64,000 bases of DNA, from NCBI GenBank assembly GCA_003049485.1, contig PYST01000165.1:22438-86437 (forward strand). The letters run 5' to 3'. This document shows, piece after piece, positions 57,414 to 64,000 of this stretch. The first letter of the stretch is position 1, and each line of letters opens with the position of its first letter. This DNA comes from Ophioceras dolichostomum (lineage: Eukaryota > Ascomycota > Sordariomycetes > Magnaporthales > Ophioceraceae). Under the pieces are notes generated by a model. It was not told where the DNA came from. It saw nothing but the letters and a program-made list of their open reading frames with translations, and searched no databases. Both the position numbers and the translations under genes were made by a program.

Positions 57414-59277
57414 CTACGCAGGGTTGCTGACCGCCGTCGCCGTCGCCTGTGCACCATTACCATTACTGCCCTTAATGACGCCGCCGTCATTTCGAGACTC
57501 CGTCGTTGTCGCAGTTGTTGCCGCCGACACAGGCCCTATCCTGTGATACTGCTGCTGGGGATGGAGTTGGTGGTAGCTCGCACCTCCGCCGCCGTCAGGG
57601 ACCATGCCCGTCGTCGGTGGAGGGGGCATATGTTGTGAACCACCACCCGTGCCAGCAGCAGCAGCCGTAGCAGCGGCGACCGCCGCGTCCCTCGGTGCCG
57701 AGGAGATCAGGCTGCTCACCGAGGGGGACGAGCGTCGTTGCTGTTGCTGTTGCCGTCTTCCTCCCCCTCCTGCTCCTCCTGTCGTTGCTTCCGAGCTACC
57801 ACTACTATTATCGACCCTTGTCTCAGGGAGGCCCCTCTTGTGTTGCGCGAGTTAGCGAGAAAGAAGCGCGGAAGACAGGGACCAGGGAGTGACGACAAGA
57901 CAGTACAGACGAAGAAAAAAGCACGGATCAACAAGGGAATAGGAAATGGCCGGGCCTGGACATACCGGTCGCGTCCTATCCACCCCGCTAACGACAGCTT
58001 GCCCGCGGGTACCCTTTCTTGGGGGAATTTGCTGCTGCTTCGGCTCAGCGGCTGGGCCGGGCACAATCTGGTACGATCCCCCTACCGCAGTTGCCGCCGC
58101 TGCAGGCTGTGGTGGTGGGGGAAGATGCGCGATTGGGCTATATTCAGGCGCGATAGCGGCGGTAGCAGCAGCTGACGACGTAGGCTGCGTCGGTGATGGT
58201 GGTGGAAAAGATGGGGGTGCCTCTGGAGTAGGAGGCATTGGCGCCACAGGTACGTAGTTGGAGCCGCTCGGGCGCGTATGGGCTTGCTGGGCCTCCTTGC
58301 CGGCCTTCGAGGGCCTGCCGCGCTTGCGAACGGAGCCTGAGGACGCGAGAGGCGCGGTCGTTGTCGAGCTAGGAGCAGTAATAGTCGTTGGGGGCGCGGG
58401 CGCGAGTAGAGGCTGGTGGTGGTGGTGCGGCTGGCCGTTAGGTAGCGGACGCGGTTGAATATTCACGTTCCGCATACCGCCTGTGAAGGTCAAGGGATGC
58501 GGCTGCTGCTGCGGCGACGGGACTTGGTGGTGTGGTTGTGGTTGCTGTTGTAGTGGTGGTGGTTGCATCGGGAACGGGAGTTGCTGGTGGTGCTGCTCGA
58601 CAGGGCTCATGGCTAGTCGCTTCGGGAGAGGCCCTAGTTGCTGCTCGGAGCTCCCGAGGTCGCCGATCGACTTGCGCTTTAGGGGAGGTTGGTGTATCGA
58701 CATCGGTAGAGGATGCATGGGGACGCCGAACATGGCCTCGGCGGCCCCAACGCACTGGGACATGTTACGACCTGCGTTCAAGTTGCTAGAAGTCAGTATT
58801 TTGGAAGAGCATGACAGGTTTTCGCGTGTGGTGCTCCTCCCCCTACGGCCAAGCAGTTCCGACGAACCCACCCCTTTGTCGCGGGCGTTGGCAGGCACGT
58901 CACGTAGGCTGGAGCTTAGCTCACAACAACAAACATAGCCGAACGAAACGTACCTGGAGGCAACTGCATGTGGTACCAGTCTGGCGGCGGAACTTGAAAT
59001 GATCTTATGAAATCGACGAGCATGCCGACATCTACCTGGCTGGTCTTGATCATCTCCCCTAGAATAAAGCGCTGTGCGGCGTAAAACAACCAAAAAGTTA
59101 TTAGGGGAGGCAGTCCAGAACCGACCTGACCCGACAGGCTGGAATGGTGCGGCCAGTGCGGCCAGGAAACAGGGGGAATGAGGGGTCGGGAAAAGCGAGG
59201 CAGCCTAGCCACCTGCCGTGCTGGCACAGCGCGGAGAAACTCACCTTCTCCCATTCCCCAAAAGACGGTTCCATCAT
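57414..59277 (-). CDS. AT-hook protein with conserved N-terminal helical module
   Basis: Exons 59277-59245, 59071-58954, 58771-57966 and 57836-57414 join in frame to 459 aa. Donors are GTGAGT, GTACGT and GTATGT; the last intron has a CTAAC branch site and a CAAG acceptor, which is the least certain junction. Residues 1-70 form the only compact part: MMEPSFGEWEK, RFILGEMIKTSQVDVGMLVDF, PPDWYHMQLPPGRNMSQCV. The exon-exon continuity strongly supports it. Next come PPLKRKSIGDLG, long Pro/Gln/His-rich segments, an AT-hook KRGRPSKAG at about 198-206, and a Gln-rich then Ala/Gly/Thr-rich C-terminus. AT-hooks bind the minor groove of AT-rich DNA, so a nuclear architectural or regulatory role is likely. 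The targets are unknown. Confidence 0.75.
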
Positions 59278-62200
59278 TGCGCGTCGCGAAGCTCGTCGCT
59301 GGACATGCGAGGAGAAAGAGGCGAATGACGGGCCGAAAACGAGTGTATGACACAAGGAATATGCCAGAACGGCCGGACGATGATCATTTGAGGCGTTGGG
59401 AGGCAGATCAAACGCGGGAGGGAGGGAAAGGAGGGCTCAAGAATCCGGGGCAAGCTCGTGGGTTTAAGGGGACTCCAGGAAGAGGGAACCTTGACCGGGG
59501 GGGCCCACGGCAGTGGGCTGTGGCGAACAGCCAGGCAAGGTCACGGGAGAAGGGTGGTGAGCTGAATATAATAACGGCCAGGTTCTGGACTTGGGTGCAC
59601 CTCCCTCCCTTCCCCGGACTGCGCCAGGGGTTAGTCTGCAGTCGGGTTGGTGAGCAGGTGAGAGAAAGGGATAGAAACACAAAAAGTCCGTCGTCGTTCC
59701 GGGCTGCTCGCTGGCTGGGGTGGTTTGTTCGTCGATCTTTTTCGTCCGGCGCTTCCCAACAAGCGACCTTATCCACACTCACTCGCTCGCTCACTTGCTC
59801 GCTGCTGGCTCGCACCGTACGCACGAATACCACCACCACACCGGACACGCACACACACCAGGCAGCCCTACCTCCTTCCTCACTCGACTCTCAACTCTCC
59901 ACGCCCTCCTCGTACTCCTCTTCTCTCTCGGGCCAGGCCGTCCGGTTGTGCCCCACCACCCAGAAATAAAATAAAATCTCCTTGTTTGGTGGGTAGAAAC
60001 TCGGTAATCGTAGGGAGGGGGGCAGGCAAGAGGGTAGGAAGATAGGGGGACACAAAGAAAATGGCAGGCGAGTGAGCGAGCGACAAAACTGAAAGGAAAA
60101 CGCAAGGCAAAGCAAGCATGAGCTCCCGGGAAAAAAAAAGCCACCACAACCAAAGCTTTCCAAAGCTGCTCAACAAACACGCGACGAGGGAGGGGCGCGG
60201 GTGGGCAGATCGAGTTGGAGAACAAGCAAGCGCGCGTCTTTTTAGTTCGGCGTGCGGAAGGCGGCGGCGCGCATGGGCGGAAACAAAGGGTTACTCCCCG
60301 GCTGGTCCAGGTCCTGCAGGCGTCCTTTATCGGGGTTCCTTTGAGGGTGGTAGCGTGGGAGTTTTGGTGGTGGTTTTTTTTTTTCTGGGCGGGCCAGCCA
60401 GGTGGCACAGATAAGTGTGTGAAAATGCGGAGATTTTATGTTTGCAGTTAAGACCAGGGGGGGAAAGGGAAAGAAAGGGAAACCGCGTGGGGTCTTCGTT
60501 TGTGTGAATTGGATGAAACCCGGGAAAGAAACAAAACGAAACGAAAGAAAGGAGAGATCGGCCGATGGTAGAATGGAGAGCGGGATGACACGGACGAGTT
60601 CGTTCGCTAGCTGGCGGTGGTTCAGAAGAAAAAGGGAAGTCTGTGTGTTTAGCCTGGAGGCTGAAAGGTCGTTAACCCAGTCGCGCGGCTGCTGGGTTGG
60701 GCTGGGTTGTGGACTCTCTCCCGTCGTTTCGTCGCTTGAATCGAAGTCGAGGTGTCTTGCAGGATCGGAGGCGGCAGGCGGCAGGAGTAGCGGGCTGCTG
60801 CGGGCGACAGGCGCGAACAACTTGGAAGTGTCAAGTTTCGTCGAGATGTGTCTCTCCCTTGGTCGTGCAATAAAGGAATTGGTCGTGTTCGGCGTTTCCC
60901 ACCACCTCTTACTTGGGCGGCACGCTGCCTCCCTGTCAGTCAGTTTAAAAAGTCGCCTGATGCTTGCTTTGCGCAGGATTGGATTATGGTAGGTGGGCAA
61001 AAAAGAAACACCGAGGAAACAAGAGTACCTATTGGTGCTGGGAGGCAGAATAGCGTGCAAGAAAGGACAAGGGGCGACCTACGAATACCCCACCTGCTTG
61101 CCCGGCAAGGTACCGCTTCACTAGGTGAGCTGGCTGGCCGATCTTTGGCTGCTTTTCTTCGCCTGCTTTCAAACTGTCTCTCAATGCTCGAGTGGCTGCC
61201 TCATAGCACCCCGTGCCTGCTCTCGCATGTGGTGCGTGGTATGGATGGTATGTGCCCGGCACACAATGGGACAGAATGCGTGTATGAGTGAGCAAGTGAT
61301 GAGAAAGAGGTGTGGGTGCGTGGTGTGTGGGTGTCAGGGCGGTCAGTCGCACTTGGCTTCATGAATGTACATGTAGGTCGTGGTTTCGTCCGTCCTCTCC
61401 CCGGTGACTTGCGGTTTCTTCCTCTTCTCTCGACTCAAACTGCCAAATGTCTGACCGTTGGCAGCGTCGTCCGGTATGAGATTGGTCCGCGAGAAATGCT
61501 GCCTGCTGTCAGTATCCCCCGAAGCTACCGTCCTCTTTCGGTCAAATGTTTTGGCAGCTCGTGTTAGTGTCAGGATAGTTGCACAGAGCTCCTGTCCTGA
61601 CGTGCAGTTGGGATGAATGGGACTGCGATCTCGAGGTTCTTTTTCTGCCACTACTGGCCTCCCACGCACAGTAGCGGTAGCGATTGCGATCGCATTGCAG
61701 TGCAGTGCAGCGCGTGACAGCAAAAAGGGAGGAAAATTCCGCGGATGCAGATGGAAACTGCACGGGGTTGGGTTTCTCTTTTTCCTCGATGTCCTCTTCT
61801 TGATCTTTCCCACCTATTCTCCAATCCCCAATCCCCCAATTCGTCCATCCATCCATCCATCCAGTCATGCTCCCTTTACACCATCCATCCCATCACCACA
61901 TCCACAAAGCAACAATCAAATTTCCCCAGAACTTCTCATGCAGGCGTGCAGTTGCAGCAGCACAGGGCTTGCAGGGCTTGCAGATTGTGGTTGCAGCGCC
62001 AAACAAAAATCGCAACATTCGAATGGTCGAGCATCAGCACCACTGCAGTCAGTTGCAGTGTAAGTGCGTGCCACCGACCAATTGCGACAGCCCGTCCACA
62101 ACCGCATGACCCTCCAAGAACGAGGGGCTTTCCCCCGATCCTGTTTGGCTGGATCTCCGCAAAAGGAAGATGCGGCCCCAAACAAGCTCGGCCAGTGGCC

Positions 62201-64000
62201 AGCGGCCGGCAACGGAGATGCGAGAGACGAGAGAAGATGGTGTGCAAGGGAGGGTAGGGTAGGTAAGCCAGCGAAAGAGGAAAGGGCGCTTTTTTTTCTC
62301 GATCCGTCCAGGCAAGTAGGACAAGGGGGGCTTCCAAGCCGTCGACGTGTGCGCCCATCAGCACTTGGGAAGGGTAAAAAGGGTGTCCATGTCAGATCCG
62401 TCAACGACGACGACCACGTCGGACGAGGCTTGAGAGCGTTGATACCGCGACGGCGGCTCGTCATTGGCTGGAGTCCGGTCTTGATATCTTGTGTCCCCCC
62501 GGCGTTGGGCATCGACGACGTTCGGAGCTGGACCACACCGTCCAAACTCGCCCCCAGCCGACCGGGGGTCGTCTTTGGGCTTCAGCCCATTCGCCCAATC
62601 GAATCCATCGCCGTGGCTTTTTTGAGCTTTGCTGAGCTTTGCGGGCTTGCGCGACCGTCCCGTCCTTTTCTCAGCTGCCAGAGCCTAAAATGTGGGACGC
62701 CCGCACCGCAACTCTGGCCACCAGGCGACCTCGCCCTCCCAGTGGTCAAGCTCGCTGAATGGTCTCGCCAATGGCGTCGTCGGAGAGCTCTATCAGTCGT
62801 CACACACGACAACTTGCCCCCCGTCCCGGGCGAAGAGCCGCAATCGCGTCGTCAAAGGTGTCATTTCGGAAGCCGGGATTTGATGAACCGGGAAGGGCCG
62901 AGGCCTCCTCCTATGGGTCCTGGGGGTTCTCGAAGGAAAGATCAAAGAACGAAAAATAGGGGGTAGACGGATGGATCGGACGGGAGAAAAAAGGGGAGTT
63001 CTAGGGGACTTTTAGAGCGAGGCAATTGATGTCGTCGTCGCGGTGAAAGGTGGGACTATTCGTGCTGTGGCTTACAAGCCCAATAGGAGAAGCACGAACA
63101 CAAAAAAAGACATGAACTCAGGAGAGCCCTTTCAGGGATCATTTTCTCCTGACGACGATGCCGTCGCCCCTGACTTTTATAATCCATCACTTCCCTGCAT
63201 TTTCCTTCAACTTGCCTCTCTGCCCTCTCTGCCTGCCCTAGAAGCAGCTTGCCCTGTTTCCCCTTTGCTCCACCCAATTCCTGCACGATGCGCTGGCAGC
63301 GGCACCCGGCCGGATGTTATCATCGATGCGGAACGCTCTACAGGCTGTTAAGCCGGAGCTCCTATTTTTTTTCTCTCCCACTCCCGCAGTAGGTACCGCG
63401 CAGTGCAGATTACATACATCATTCAGGGCACGAAACCAACTTTTGCCAGCTGGTTCTGCAGCGTCGTGGCCCAATCTGCTTGCATCGGCGGTTTTTTGGA
63501 CGCTTTTTATTCGCTACACTCTTCCAAACTTTGGGCACCACTGCCTTGAGAAAAGAAAAGTTCGAACTCCCTCCCGCATGTCGGACGTGGGACCACCTGC
63601 CGAAGTGCTGCGCACAACACCAGAGGCGAAACCGGTCAGTCAGTTCAGTCTGCCGATTTGCTTTCCCGTGGCACATTATTTCCTTCTCGAAAAGATCACG
63701 CACAAAATCAAACCCCAACTAGAGAAGAAAAAAAGAAAAAAAGAAAAAAAAATAGGACCGGTGTGGCCACTAAGACGAGAACGCGTAGTACTGATCTCTT
63801 GATGGATGGTTGGTGTGACGTCGACTTACACGGAACTAGCGGTCAGCAATACCAACCAGCGTAGCAGGTAGGGCATCGAGTCGAGTCCTTGCAGGAGATG
63901 CGGGGACTAAATAGATACCACATCGACTACAATATTGCAACTGTGAGTCCTTGGCTCCGGCGAAGTCCTGTCCCTTTTTCATCTAGCATGTCTGTTGGGG
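59278..64000. other. 4.7-kb gene-free right flank
   Basis: 5' flank of the AT-hook gene, then purine- and pyrimidine-rich DNA with a CCAT array at 61845-61862. Frames here overlap on both strands and show no domain. No gene or RNA is supported. Confidence 0.5.
61845..61862. repeat. CCAT microsatellite
   Basis: Four to five CCAT copies, the same unit as at 40694 and 55957. Confidence 0.85.

Noticed and set aside
1..64000. CRISPR arrays, operons, insertion sequences
   Set aside because: Spliced eukaryotic genes throughout; no regularly spaced repeats with spacers, and no transposase or reverse-transcriptase motif was seen in any frame.

Overview
This window is nuclear DNA of a filamentous ascomycete, most likely a Sordariomycete and possibly Sordariales. 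The genes carry short introns (about 42-250 nt, longest 444) with GTAAGT/GTGAGT-type donors and CTAAC-type branch sites. Housekeeping proteins (BRE1, BDP1, RAD23, SARAF, MDR-type ABC transporter) read as typical of that class. I did not identify a species. Several other families found here (DUF7580-subtilisin, C2H2 plus kinase-like, DUF7729) are known to me only from filamentous fungi. Exon coordinates were worked out by hand from splice signals and reading-frame continuity. All family calls are from motif recognition, not from searches.

Layout. 1-3694: gene-free, simple repeats. 3695-4795 (+): aminoglycoside-phosphotransferase-like gene with an in-frame TAG before its conserved C-terminus. 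4960-5916 (-): unrecognised protein with an acidic tail. 7065-10336 (-) and 10937-14814 (+): a head-to-head pair consisting of a DUF7580-like/subtilisin protease with a complete catalytic triad and a large C2H2/kinase-like protein whose kinase motifs are degraded. 16410-18048 (-): GPI-type DUF7729 surface protein. 23784-28300 (-): full-length MDR/Pmd1-like ABC exporter. 31959-33248 (+): SARAF-type membrane protein. 33976-36782 (-) and 37529-39883 (+): BRE1 and BDP1, head to head. 41574-43884 (-): RAD23 in seven exons. 45266-46864 (-): four-pass membrane protein with a long low-complexity tail. 57414-59277 (-): AT-hook protein. Between these are long gene-poor stretches (notably 18049-23783 and 46865-57413) with microsatellites, homopurine/homopyrimidine tracts and scattered TAGG/CCTA blocks.

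How the genes fit together. The right-centre block (BRE1, BDP1, RAD23, and at a distance the AT-hook gene) is mainly chromatin, transcription and DNA-repair housekeeping. The left part is accessory. Its most interesting element is the protease/kinase-like pair at 7-15 kb. It combines parts typical of fungal NLR-associated and heterokaryon-incompatibility-type proteins, and the shared 600-bp promoter suggests co-expression. A role in self/non-self recognition or regulated cell death is my inference. Two single N bases lie in long C/G homopolymers (2585 and 24569). The second sits between two near-identical 29-mers and looks like an assembly join.
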